In this document: positions 1-5,710 of the stretch, in pieces
Position numbering within the stretch: position 1 is the first letter of the stretch
Layout of the letters: each line of letters starts with the position of its first letter
NCBI GenBank assembly: GCA_002378605.1
Contig: DFSK01000170.1
Coordinates: 4,368-10,149 of the forward strand
Length of the DNA: 5,782 nt
Direction: 5' to 3'
DNA from: Alphaproteobacteria bacterium UBA3439
Lineage (GTDB): Bacteria; Pseudomonadota; Alphaproteobacteria; Puniceispirillales; Puniceispirillaceae
Notes under the pieces: model-generated
Told to the model about the DNA's origin: nothing
Databases searched by the model: none
The model's input: only the letters and a program-made list of their open reading frames with translations
Translations under genes and position numbers: made by a program

Positions 1-733
1 CGCCATCGGTAATGCCAATGGAATGTTCAAATTGGGCGGACAGGCTTTTATCGCGGGTTACCGCCGTCCAGCCATCATTTAGAATTTTGGTTTCTGACCG
101 GCCGGCATTGATCATTGGCTCGATGGTGAAAATCATCCCCGGTTCAAGAACCATGCCGCTGCCTGCTTCGCCATAATGCAATATGGTAGGGGCTGTGTGA
201 AACACCTGTCCAAGGCCATGGCCGGTAAAGTCACGAACCACGGAAAAGCGGCAGGATTCGGCATGGGACTGGATTGCATGACCAATATCGCCAAGCGTGT
301 TGCCAGCGCGCGCCACGTCAATGCCGCGCATCAGGCAATCATAGGTCACTTCGGTTAGGCGCTTGGCTTTGATTGACGGCTCGCCAACATAGAACATGCG
401 GGATGTATCGCCGTACCAGCTGTCGAGAATGACGGTAATATCGATATTGAGAATATCGCCATCACGAAGCGTTTTTGGCCCGGGGATCCCGTGACAAACA
501 ACGTGATTGAGCGAAATGCAGGTGGATTTCGGAAAGCCCTTGTAATTCAACGGCGCGGGTGTGGCGCCATGCGCCAAAATATAGTCATGGCACAAACGAT
601 CGAGATGTTCAGTGCTGGCACCGGCGATCACATATGGGGTGATCATATCCAGCACTTCGGCGGCAAGGCGGCCTGCTTTATGCATGCCAGCAAAACCTTC
701 GGCACCATGTCGTATTACTGTTTCACTTCGCAT
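1..733 (-). CDS. map: Methionine aminopeptidase, type I (3' end cut by window edge)
   Basis: Cytosolic metalloprotease that removes the initiator methionine from nascent proteins. About 244 codons are visible; the family is usually 250-280 residues, so only the last few are missing. Counting from 733, all five metal ligands of the E. coli enzyme have counterparts: Asp98 (LNIDIT), Asp109 (GDTSRMF), His172 (FTGHGLGQVFH), Glu205 (FTIEPM) and Glu236 (AQFEHS). The substrate-side histidines are His81 (VVCHGIP) and His179. Two in-frame ATGs lie at 739 and 733, with an in-frame TGA just upstream. The only purine-rich stretch, AGAG (complement of 740-743), directly abuts the first ATG but sits 6 nt from the second, so I favour 733; this is a weak call. 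The gene is divergent from the CinA-like gene. Family assignment is near certain. Confidence 0.96.
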   Translation of the reverse strand, partial: MRSETVIRHGAEGFAGMHKAGRLAAEVLDMITPYVIAGASTEHLDRLCHDYILAHGATPAPLNYKGFPKSTCISLNHVVCHGIPGPKTLRDGDILNIDITVILDSWYGDTSRMFYVGEPSIKAKRLTEVTYDCLMRGIDVARAGNTLGDIGHAIQSHAESCRFSVVRDFTGHGLGQVFHTAPTILHYGEAGSGMVLEPGMIFTIEPMINAGRSETKILNDGWTAVTRDKSLSAQFEHSIGITDG

Positions 734-946
734 CGTCATCTCTATTGCGGCGGCGGATCAAAACGCGCCTTTCATTTGGGAATGATATAATGCCGCTGAA
801 ATAGCATATTTTGCCAATTGCGAAACCTATAAACTGTATTTCTTGCTGTTAATCGGGTCATTGACGCATCAAGTCATTTGACAGTTTGGTTATATTTCAG
901 CACAGTCTGCCATCTTTATTTATCTGCATATTCAAGGTTTCCAATC
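734..946. other. Divergent intergenic region between map and the CinA-like gene
   Basis: AT-rich spacer that must hold the promoters of both divergent genes. On the plus strand the best pair I see is TTGCCA (811-816), an 18-nt spacer, then TGTATT (835-840), a weak match that would give a leader of roughly 100 nt. A perfect TTGACA at 878-883 has no acceptable -10 at 16-18 nt. On the minus strand, TATATC-like sequence near 785-790 could serve map, but I find no good -35 partner. No operator or riboswitch is recognisable. Confidence 0.4.
934..937 (+). promoter_or_regulatory. Ribosome binding site deciding the CinA-like start
   Basis: AAGG lies 9 nt upstream of the ATG at 947. It favours this start over an in-frame TTG at 878, which would add a 23-residue extension unlike the family and has no clear Shine-Dalgarno sequence. 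Confidence 0.6.
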
Positions 947-1726
947 ATGTCATCTTCTGCGAATCCTACCGCCGCTATAATTGTGATTGGCGATGAAATT
1001 CTGTCTGGCCGCACCAAGGACAAGAATATTGGCTGGCTTGCCGAACAGCTTGGTGCGCAGGGAATACAGCTTGGCGAGGCGCGGGTCATTGCCGATAAAA
1101 AACAGACAATCATTGAAACGGTTCAAACATTGTCAAAAACCTATGATCTGGTCTTTACCAGCGGCGGTATCGGCCCAACGCATGACGATATTACAACCGA
1201 TGCAGTGGCCGCCGCTTTTAATGTGCCGGTGATCCGTCATCCAGAGGCTGAACGCAGGCTCATTGCCCATTATGCCAATACCGATCTTGAATTTAACGCC
1301 GCACGTCAAAAAATGGCCGATATTCCCGATACGGCCGCATTGATTGATAATCCGCTATCGGCTGCACCTGGCTATATCATTGGCAATGTCCATGTTTTAC
1401 CCGGAGTGCCAACCATCTTGCAGGCCATGTTTGAAGGGTTGAAAAACCAATTGCCCGGCGGTGTTGTGATGACACGGATCACGGTTCAATGTTCAACCGG
1501 TGAGGGGAATATCGCCACGATTCTTGCCGATGTTGAGGCGCGCCATGATGGCGTCAGCATTGGCAGCTATCCTTGGATGAAGCCCGGCCAATTTGGCACG
1601 GCGATTGTTGTTAGCGGGCTTGATGTTGAGGCGACCACCCGCGCGGCAAAGACCGTTGAGGCCGAGGTGCGCGCCTTTGGTGCAGAGGCCAATATCGTTA
1701 ATGCTGACGGCACTTTGGCAGATTAA
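947..1726 (+). CDS. CinA-like molybdopterin-binding (MoCF) domain protein
   Basis: A 259-residue protein of the COG1058 family (competence/damage-inducible protein A N-terminal domain, MoaB/Mog fold). The fold shows as GDEILSG (15-21), TSGGIGPTHDDIT (71-83) and LPGVP (151-155), in family order and spacing. It ends after the MoCF domain plus a short alpha/beta region, at about 260 residues against roughly 410 for full CinA, so the C-terminal nicotinamide-nucleotide amidase domain is absent. No signal peptide or membrane segment is seen, so it is probably cytosolic. Full CinA proteins take part in pyridine-nucleotide repair (ADP-ribose pyrophosphatase activity reported for the N-terminal part); the role of stand-alone versions is not settled, and a molybdopterin ligand is inferred from the fold only. 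From memory, such genes often sit near map in alphaproteobacteria. The ATG at 947 starts just before the conserved domain. Confidence 0.9.
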   Translation: MSSSANPTAAIIVIGDEILSGRTKDKNIGWLAEQLGAQGIQLGEARVIADKKQTIIETVQTLSKTYDLVFTSGGIGPTHDDITTDAVAAAFNVPVIRHPEAERRLIAHYANTDLEFNAARQKMADIPDTAALIDNPLSAAPGYIIGNVHVLPGVPTILQAMFEGLKNQLPGGVVMTRITVQCSTGEGNIATILADVEARHDGVSIGSYPWMKPGQFGTAIVVSGLDVEATTRAAKTVEAEVRAFGAEANIVNADGTLAD

Positions 1727-1766
1727 CCCCCTATCCATGGCGTCCAACCGCTATGACCGAATATGA

Positions 1767-2612
1767 CTAGCCCCACGGGCCTTTTGGCCGATCGGGTTTT
1801 GATGATGGAATCGAGCTTCGCATTGATTGGTTTGTGCTACGGCGAAATCGTTTGCGGGCATCCTCCTTCATCTCGTCAAAGCTGATTGGCCGACCTGACC
1901 ATGTTTTTGGTGGCTGGCCGCGATCAAACAGGGATATGTGATTTTTCTTGAAAAACGGGATCAGTGCCAGACCTGCCAAAAAGCCGCCAATATGCGCCAT
2001 ATAGGCAACACCGCCGCCATCACCGTTAAAAGATTGTGGCGCAGATGCAAATTGAAGGCCGATCCAGCCGCCAAGGACGAGCCATGCAGGTAGATTAATA
2101 AAGCGGAAAAACACAATGACGATGAAAAGACAGCGCACCGCTGCCTTTGGGTGAAGCATCAGATAAGCCCCCAAGACACCGGCAATGCCGCCTGATGCGC
2201 CAACCATTGGCACTTGCGATGAGGGGTCAATTAGGCCTTGCGCCAATGCCGCGAACGCGCCGCATAACAGATAAAAGACGATAAAGCGGCCTCGCCCCAT
2301 TGAATCTTCGACATTGTCACCAAAAATCCATAAATACAGCATGTTGCCACCAAGATGTAGCCAGCCACCATGCAAAAACATCGAGGTCACAAAAGTTGCC
2401 CAAGTGGGGACAATGATAAATTCGGCGGGTAATGTCTCACCTTGAAGCACAATTGCCGGAACAAAGCCGAATTGGTAAACCGCCAGATTGGCGGCAATGC
2501 CATCAAGCGATTGCTGCCAGAAAAAAGCTGAAATACAGGCGGCAATAATCAACCACACGATTATTGGCCTTCGGCCCGTAGCATTTTCATCAAAAAGCGG
2601 TAGGAAAAACAT
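1767..2612 (-). CDS. Rhomboid family intramembrane serine protease
   Basis: Predicted polytopic inner-membrane protease of 281 residues, which cleaves transmembrane segments of substrates within the bilayer. The catalytic dyad is Ser140 (GASGG, 138-142) and His207 (AHIGG, 206-210). The HGGWLHLGGN block (81-90) supplies His86 and Asn90, matching E. coli GlpG His150 and Asn154 of the oxyanion hole. Hydrophobic segments lie at about 18-34, 74-98, 108-127, 139-155, 160-187 and 203-221, giving the six-helix core. Residues 223-281 form a basic, Ser/Pro-rich tail ending GPWG. The ATG at 2612 has only a weak GGA about 8 nt upstream; the N-terminal MFFLPLFDEN resembles other bacterial rhomboids, which supports this start. 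It converges on the CinA-like gene, with 40 nt between stops and no evident terminator there. The substrate cannot be inferred. Confidence 0.95.
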   Translation of the reverse strand: MFFLPLFDENATGRRPIIVWLIIAACISAFFWQQSLDGIAANLAVYQFGFVPAIVLQGETLPAEFIIVPTWATFVTSMFLHGGWLHLGGNMLYLWIFGDNVEDSMGRGRFIVFYLLCGAFAALAQGLIDPSSQVPMVGASGGIAGVLGAYLMLHPKAAVRCLFIVIVFFRFINLPAWLVLGGWIGLQFASAPQSFNGDGGGVAYMAHIGGFLAGLALIPFFKKNHISLFDRGQPPKTWSGRPISFDEMKEDARKRFRRSTNQSMRSSIPSSKPDRPKGPWG

Positions 2613-2641
2613 GATTTTGTCCGAAGGTGATAACCATCTGC

Positions 2642-2670
2642 AATCTAGCGCGCCCGATCAGCAACGGCAA
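2642..2670 (-). promoter_or_regulatory. Candidate sigma70-type promoter for the rhomboid gene
   Basis: Read on the minus strand: TTGCCG (2670-2665), a 17-nt spacer, then TAGATT (2647-2642). It would start transcription near 2635, giving a leader of roughly 20 nt before the ATG at 2612. Spacing is ideal but each hexamer matches only four of six consensus positions. Confidence 0.3.
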
Positions 2671-2770
2671 ACAACTTTGGCAAATATGCGTTATGGCTAT
2701 GAGGCGTTGGTGCAGATAGTAACTGTGACCAACAGGAATGGTGATTGTAACTAACCATCAGCGTTGGCCT

Positions 2771-2799
2771 TTGCTTGTTAGGGCAGTGCTAGATATTTT
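2771..2799 (+). promoter_or_regulatory. Candidate promoter for the apt-nucleosidase pair
   Basis: TTGCTT (2771-2776), a 17-nt spacer, then TATTTT (2794-2799). It would give a leader of about 105 nt before apt. Both hexamers are imperfect, so this is only the best candidate in the spacer. Confidence 0.25.
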
Positions 2800-2897
2800 C
2801 GGTCAGGGCGCAAAGCCAAGTCAAATGGATGATCAATTCTTGCGCCATGGCACAAAATTGTTTATCCCAAAAATGCCGGAAACGCCGGTTTTATCGT

Positions 2898-2902
2898 GGG
2901 AG
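2898..2902 (+). promoter_or_regulatory. Ribosome binding site deciding the apt start
   Basis: GGGAG lies 8 nt upstream of the GTG at 2911. An in-frame GTG at 2896 overlaps this motif, and the GTG at 2905 is only 2 nt from it. The Shine-Dalgarno therefore selects 2911 and makes GTG the start codon. Confidence 0.65.
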
Positions 2903-2910
2903 TTGTGCGG

Positions 2911-3441
2911 GTGTCAGTTGGATCTATTGATTTTGGTGATTATATCGCCAGCTATCCAGATTTTCCAAAAGCCGGAATTTTATTTCGTGATATTAGCCCG
3001 CTATTGGCATCTGCCGAGGGCATGGCGCATGCGATTGATCAATTTGCCGCGCAATTATCCGGTTTTGACATTGATTTGATTGCGGGCATTGAATCGCGCG
3101 GTTTTCTTTTTTCCACTTTGCTGGCATCGCGGTTGAATATCGGGTCACTGATGGTGCGCAAACCGGGGAAATTGCCTGGCAAGCTGGTGCGGGCTGGATA
3201 TGATCTTGAATATGGCACTGCCGAATTGACGATCCAGCAAGATGCTCCCATCGAGGGCCGTTCGGTTCTTATTATTGATGATCTTCTTGCCACTGGCGGA
3301 ACGATGATTGCTGCCAAAACATTACTTGAATCATGTGGTGCCATTGTTCCTGCTTGCGCCGTGGTAATCGAACTTGTTGCGCTTGCTGGCCGCGCCAAGT
3401 TGGATGTGCCACTTGTTACGCTAAAGGCTTATGATGAATAG
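2911..3441 (+). CDS. apt: Adenine phosphoribosyltransferase
   Basis: Cytosolic purine-salvage enzyme: adenine + PRPP gives AMP + pyrophosphate. The 176-residue length is typical (E. coli Apt is 183). Family signatures in order are YPDFPKAGILFRDISPLL (15-32), ESRGF (61-65, base-binding region), RKPGKLPG (83-90, flexible loop region) and the PRPP-binding block VLIIDDLLATGGT (119-131) with the adjacent acidic pair Asp123-Asp124. The GTG start at 2911 is chosen because of the well-spaced GGGAG upstream; an in-frame GTG at 2896 would add five residues. The 3' end overlaps the next gene, whose product would release adenine, so the two probably form one operon. No key residue appears to be missing. 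Confidence 0.97.
   Translation: MSVGSIDFGDYIASYPDFPKAGILFRDISPLLASAEGMAHAIDQFAAQLSGFDIDLIAGIESRGFLFSTLLASRLNIGSLMVRKPGKLPGKLVRAGYDLEYGTAELTIQQDAPIEGRSVLIIDDLLATGGTMIAAKTLLESCGAIVPACAVVIELVALAGRAKLDVPLVTLKAYDE
3423..3427 (+). promoter_or_regulatory. Ribosome binding site of the nucleosidase, inside the apt 3' end
   Basis: AAAGG within the last apt codons lies 3 nt before the ATG at 3431 and 6 nt before the ATG at 3434, so the second is better placed. Its position inside apt suggests that ribosomes ending apt translation help start the next gene. Confidence 0.5.
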
Positions 3442-3985
3442 CTTTGATCCGCAAAAAACGCTTCTTATTGTGGCGCTTGAAAATGAACTTCCGCGTGACA
3501 TGGCTGCTGGTTGGACCATTGTTTATAGCGGTGTTGGTAAGGTAAATGCGGCGATTGCCCTTTGCGATGCAATTGCCACGCATCGGCCAAAACAAGTGGT
3601 GAATTATGGCAGTGCAGGTGCCTTGCGCCCCGGCCTTGTGGGGCTTCATCGCGTAACCCGCTTTTTGCAGCGCGATATGGATGTGCGTGCCTTGGGATTT
3701 GCGCTTGGGCAGACGCCGTTTGAAGATGATGGCCAGATTCTTGCTGGCACTGGCGGGTTAAGCTGTGGCAGTGGCGATCAATTTGTCAGCGCCCCGCCCG
3801 AATTGACAAGCGATCTTGTTGATATGGAAGCCTATGTATTTGCCAAAATTTGCCAGCAAAAAGCGATTGATTTTCACTGTTTCAAATTCATTTCGGATAA
3901 TGCCGATGGCGATGCCGCACATGATTGGAGCCAGCAGCTAGCCATTGGTGCCGCGCTGTTTGCCGGTGAGATTCTGCATCAATAA
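3434..3985 (+). CDS. Compact 5'-methylthioadenosine/S-adenosylhomocysteine-type nucleosidase
   Basis: PNP/UDP-phosphorylase superfamily protein of 183 residues, probably hydrolysing methylthioadenosine (and perhaps S-adenosylhomocysteine) to adenine plus the thioribose product. By-eye alignment with E. coli MTAN (232 residues) pairs its catalytic residues: Glu18 with Glu12, Met131-Glu132 (DMEAYVFA) with Met173-Glu174, and Asp155 (FISDNAD) with Asp197. SGVGKVNAA (32-40), NYGSAGAL (57-64) and GDQFV (114-118) also match. It is about 49 residues shorter, losing some 22 residues before SGVGK and 26 between GSAG and the DMEA block. The start is 3434 or 3431; 3434 has better Shine-Dalgarno spacing. 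The gene overlaps apt by 8 nt, which fits a shared role in adenine salvage. Exact substrate preference is inferred; another nucleoside is possible. Confidence 0.85.
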   Translation: MNSFDPQKTLLIVALENELPRDMAAGWTIVYSGVGKVNAAIALCDAIATHRPKQVVNYGSAGALRPGLVGLHRVTRFLQRDMDVRALGFALGQTPFEDDGQILAGTGGLSCGSGDQFVSAPPELTSDLVDMEAYVFAKICQQKAIDFHCFKFISDNADGDAAHDWSQQLAIGAALFAGEILHQ

Positions 3986-4217
3986 GTCCCTAGAATTTGC
4001 CATTGGCCAATGATGATCGCCTGCCGATATTAATGCCGCCTATTGACGCGGATAAATCCTTCTGAGACGCTATCGACGAAGCTTTAAGTCGGTTTGAAAC
4101 AGGCTGGTCATGCGCTTGTCGGCAAAGCAAATGGATCACCGTGTAAAGCCAAGGACAGTGGCATAGACGGTGCGGTAATGAGGGTTTTATACGGATCAAT
4201 GTAAAAGGGGGGATGAT
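3986..4217. other. Spacer between the nucleosidase and the TauD-like gene
   Basis: A 232-nt spacer. It contains a perfect 12-bp palindrome just after the nucleosidase stop and protein-like but interrupted reading frames from about 3994 to 4202 (see findings). No convincing terminator is visible for the apt pair. A weak promoter, TAGACG (4164-4169), an 18-nt spacer, then TATACG (4188-4193), could start the TauD-like mRNA close to its AGGGGGGA ribosome binding site. Confidence 0.4.
4001..4012. repeat. Perfect 12-bp palindrome CATTGGCCAATG
   Basis: Self-complementary over all 12 bases with no loop, 16 nt after the nucleosidase stop codon. A loopless dyad is a poor RNA hairpin and more like a binding site for a dimeric DNA-binding protein. 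It lies over 200 nt upstream of the TauD-like start and could also be chance. Confidence 0.6.
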
Positions 4218-5084
4218 ATGCTTAAAACTGCTGAAATTATGCCTTTGACGGGGGCGCTTGGCGCCGAAGTGAGTGGGGTACAGCTGGCCGATCTTGTGAA
4301 ACGCAATGACAGCAGCAATGCTGAACAGCTTTTCCAAATGCTGGTTGAAAATAAAGTTCTGGTATTTCGGGATCAGCATCCCGACCCACAAACACATGTT
4401 GATGTTGCAAAATTGATTGGTGATCTGGCACCAGCTGTTCCGATGTATCCAAAAGTTGCCGGCTATGAGGATATTATCATCATCCGCAATGATGACGATA
4501 ACCCGCCGGAAAATGAGGTCTGGCATGCTGATATGACCTATCGCGAAGTGCCGATTTTTGCCTCGGTTCTTCATGGGGTGCATATTCCGCCAGTCGGTGG
4601 CGACACATTATGGGTTGATATGGTTGCTGTTGCCGAGGGGCTGTCAGCGCCGATGCGGCAATTTTTAACTGGATTGACGTCGCGCCATACGATTCAAAAG
4701 GGCTTTTCTTTTGTCAATGAAAATGGGCAGAGTGATCGTGCCGCCGAGCTTGCCGAAACCATCAATCGGGAAAAAGCCACGAACCACCCAGTTTTGCGGA
4801 AACATCCGGTTACGGGCGCCGAAACATTATTTGTGAATGCCGCCTTTACCGAAGCGATTAACGAGCTGGCAGCCGATGAATCCGACGCTGTGCTTCGTCA
4901 TCTCTTCAGCCGCATCGACAACCCGCGATATCAAATGCGAGTGAAATGGCGGCCGGGAACCGTTGTGATGTGGGATAATTGGGCAACCCAGCATTATGCC
5001 TGCGGTGATCATTACCCGTCATTTCGCGAGGTGCAGCGCGTAACGGTTAGCACGCCAAGATATGCAAGCCTTGGGTTGAATTGA
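4218..5084 (+). CDS. TauD/TfdA-family Fe(II)/2-oxoglutarate-dependent dioxygenase
   Basis: A 288-residue cytosolic non-haem iron oxygenase, which couples 2-oxoglutarate decarboxylation to hydroxylation of a substrate, often releasing sulfite or a side chain. A gapless +4 offset to E. coli TauD (283 residues) gives the iron triad His103, Asp105 (WHADMTY) and His259 (WDNWATQHY), the 2-oxoglutarate contacts Thr130 (GGDTLW) and Arg270, and active-site Arg274. Of the taurine-site residues, Tyr77, Asn99, Phe163 and Phe210 are kept, but His70 of TauD is Val74 here. Taurine is therefore uncertain; another sulfonate, alkyl sulfate or unrelated carboxylate is possible. The ATG at 4218 follows AGGGGGGA (4206-4213) by 4 nt. 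No transporter or sulfonate gene is adjacent to narrow the role. It appears to be transcribed alone. Confidence 0.92.
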   Translation: MLKTAEIMPLTGALGAEVSGVQLADLVKRNDSSNAEQLFQMLVENKVLVFRDQHPDPQTHVDVAKLIGDLAPAVPMYPKVAGYEDIIIIRNDDDNPPENEVWHADMTYREVPIFASVLHGVHIPPVGGDTLWVDMVAVAEGLSAPMRQFLTGLTSRHTIQKGFSFVNENGQSDRAAELAETINREKATNHPVLRKHPVTGAETLFVNAAFTEAINELAADESDAVLRHLFSRIDNPRYQMRVKWRPGTVVMWDNWATQHYACGDHYPSFREVQRVTVSTPRYASLGLN

Positions 5085-5086
5085 TC

Positions 5087-5101
5087 AACGCCTTTGGCGT
5101 T
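5087..5101 (+). terminator. Weak hairpin after the TauD-like gene
   Basis: AACGCC, TTT loop, GGCGTT: a perfect 6-bp stem starting 3 nt after the stop codon. The following TGGGGCTTTAAA lacks a proper U-tract, so termination here would be inefficient; the larger hairpin downstream may assist. Confidence 0.35.
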
Positions 5102-5116
5102 TGGGGCTTTAAACGG

Positions 5117-5160
5117 AAAATGGGCACACAAAGCGCACAACTGCGCCCCTGTGTGCCCAT
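5117..5160 (-). terminator. Rho-independent terminator of the cold-shock gene
   Basis: A perfect 11-bp stem joins 5120-5130 and 5150-5160 (ATGGGCACACA with TGTGTGCCCAT). Inside the loop, GCGC at 5133-5136 and 5143-5146 can pair as a second short stem. Read on the minus strand the hairpin runs into TTTTCCGTTT, a usable U-tract, 11 nt past the csp stop codon. On the plus strand it is followed by AATTGACAG, so it mainly serves the leftward gene, though the stem may also slow transcription from the dioxygenase side. Confidence 0.8.
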
Positions 5161-5171
5161 AATTGACAGCC

Positions 5172-5378
5172 CTAAAGGGCCTTCAGATTAACCGCTGAAG
5201 TTTTGCCATTCTGGCCGGTCTCGAGCTCGTAAGAGACCATCTGGTCTTCTGCCAAGCCGTCCATGCCTGAATTCTGAACAGCTGTAATATGTACGAATAC
5301 ATCTGTTGATTTGTCTTCTGGCTCAATAAAGCCAAAACCTTTTTGTGGATTAAACCACTTAACTTTTCCTGTGCTCAT
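5172..5378 (-). CDS. Cold-shock protein, CspA family
   Basis: A 68-residue single cold-shock domain (OB fold) protein that binds single-stranded RNA and DNA and is thought to melt mRNA structure. The RNA-binding motifs are RNP1 KGFGFI (13-18) and RNP2 VFVHI (27-31), preceded by the usual GKVKWFN start. Length is normal for CspA-type proteins (about 65-75). The ATG at 5378 has a strong AGGAG (complement of 5385-5389) at 6-nt spacing. The gene is flanked by a good terminator and a roughly 330-nt non-coding upstream region containing two perfect dyads, which suggests control at its leader or promoter. Whether it is cold-induced or constitutive cannot be told from the sequence. Confidence 0.97.
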   Translation of the reverse strand: MSTGKVKWFNPQKGFGFIEPEDKSTDVFVHITAVQNSGMDGLAEDQMVSYELETGQNGKTSAVNLKAL

Positions 5379-5392
5379 AATTTTCTCCTATG

Positions 5393-5402
5393 AACGATCG
5401 TT
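5393..5402. repeat. Perfect 10-bp palindrome AACGATCGTT upstream of csp
   Basis: Self-complementary, 3 nt upstream of the csp AGGAG motif on the minus strand. It could be an operator-like site or a leader dyad close to the ribosome binding site. Confidence 0.55.
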
Positions 5403-5448
5403 GAAGGAAAGCAACTTGTGTTCATTGAAGAAACCGTACCGCTAACCA

Positions 5449-5470
5449 TTACTCTAAACGACTAGAGTAA
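5449..5470. repeat. 8-bp perfect inverted repeat upstream of csp
   Basis: TTACTCTA (5449-5456) and TAGAGTAA (5463-5470) are exact inverted copies separated by 6 nt, about 70 nt upstream of the csp start codon. The symmetric spacing fits either a hairpin in the csp leader RNA or a dimeric regulator site. No U-tract follows on the csp strand. Confidence 0.65.
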
Positions 5471-5710
5471 GGAGCCAATAGCAGACCTTGAGCAAGATGT
5501 CTTGTGAATAAGGTATGTTTGTGCCGATTTAATTTTTGACGCTACCGACCCCTGAAATTGATATAGACGCTCATTTGCAGCAATCACCGCGCCATTGGTG
5601 CCACAGATCAGTCAAAAACATCCGTTTCGTGATATCGATTTGGTGATGGTGCGGGCGGGGGCTCGCACGCCCACGGCCTAGGGCCCAAGGATTTTAACGC
5701 CCTTGGTCAG

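Larger units (their letters stand above)
2613..2910. other. Divergent spacer between the rhomboid gene and apt
   Basis: About 300 nt with no convincing gene. A 47-codon plus-strand ORF beginning with ATG at 2611 overlaps the rhomboid start and resembles nothing I know. The spacer holds one candidate promoter for each flanking gene (listed separately). Just before apt, CCGG (2876-2879) and CCGG (2885-2888), flanked by AAA and TTTT, could form a small hairpin, too weak to call a terminator or attenuator. Confidence 0.5.
5379..5710. other. Non-coding region between the cold-shock gene and tRNA-Leu
   Basis: A stretch of 332 nt with no supportable gene on either strand; only short unremarkable frames occur. 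It should hold the csp promoter and leader, but I find no convincing -35/-10 pair. Near the tRNA the sequence turns GC-rich (about 5650-5685), with a possible stem GTGCG...CGCAC and a hairpin CCAAGG (5685-5690) with CCTTGG (5701-5706) directly after the tRNA 3' end. That hairpin lacks a U-tract in the tRNA direction and could be involved in 3' processing or termination. Confidence 0.5.

Noticed and set aside
491..790. A 99-codon plus-strand open frame within and beyond map
   Set aside because: It is antisense to map, whose metal ligands are all recognisable, and its translation resembles no known protein.
878..883. Perfect TTGACA as the -35 of a promoter for the CinA-like gene
   Set aside because: No acceptable -10 hexamer lies 16-18 nt downstream; the nearby TATATT is only 7 nt away.
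878..946. N-terminal extension of the CinA-like protein from a TTG at 878
   Set aside because: The extra 23 residues are unlike the family, the TTG lacks a Shine-Dalgarno, and the ATG at 947 has AAGG at 9 nt and begins just before the domain.
2896..2910. apt start at the GTG at 2896
   Set aside because: That codon overlaps the GGGAG motif that best serves the GTG at 2911; it would add only five non-conserved residues.
2488..3079. Two plus-strand open frames (2488-2754 and 2738-3079) around the rhomboid-apt spacer
   Set aside because: They overlap the start of the rhomboid gene and of apt in other frames, lack ribosome binding sites and have no recognisable content.
3990..4583. A 197-codon minus-strand open frame
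   Set aside because: Most of it is antisense to the clearly recognisable TauD-like gene, its translation is rich in His, Ile and Cys with no family resemblance, and it lacks a good ribosome binding site.
5379..5710. Possible small proteins in the csp-tRNA spacer, such as a minus-strand frame ending in WHQWRGDCCK
   Set aside because: The only ATG gives about 16 residues, there is no ribosome binding site, and the upstream part is low-complexity GC-rich sequence.
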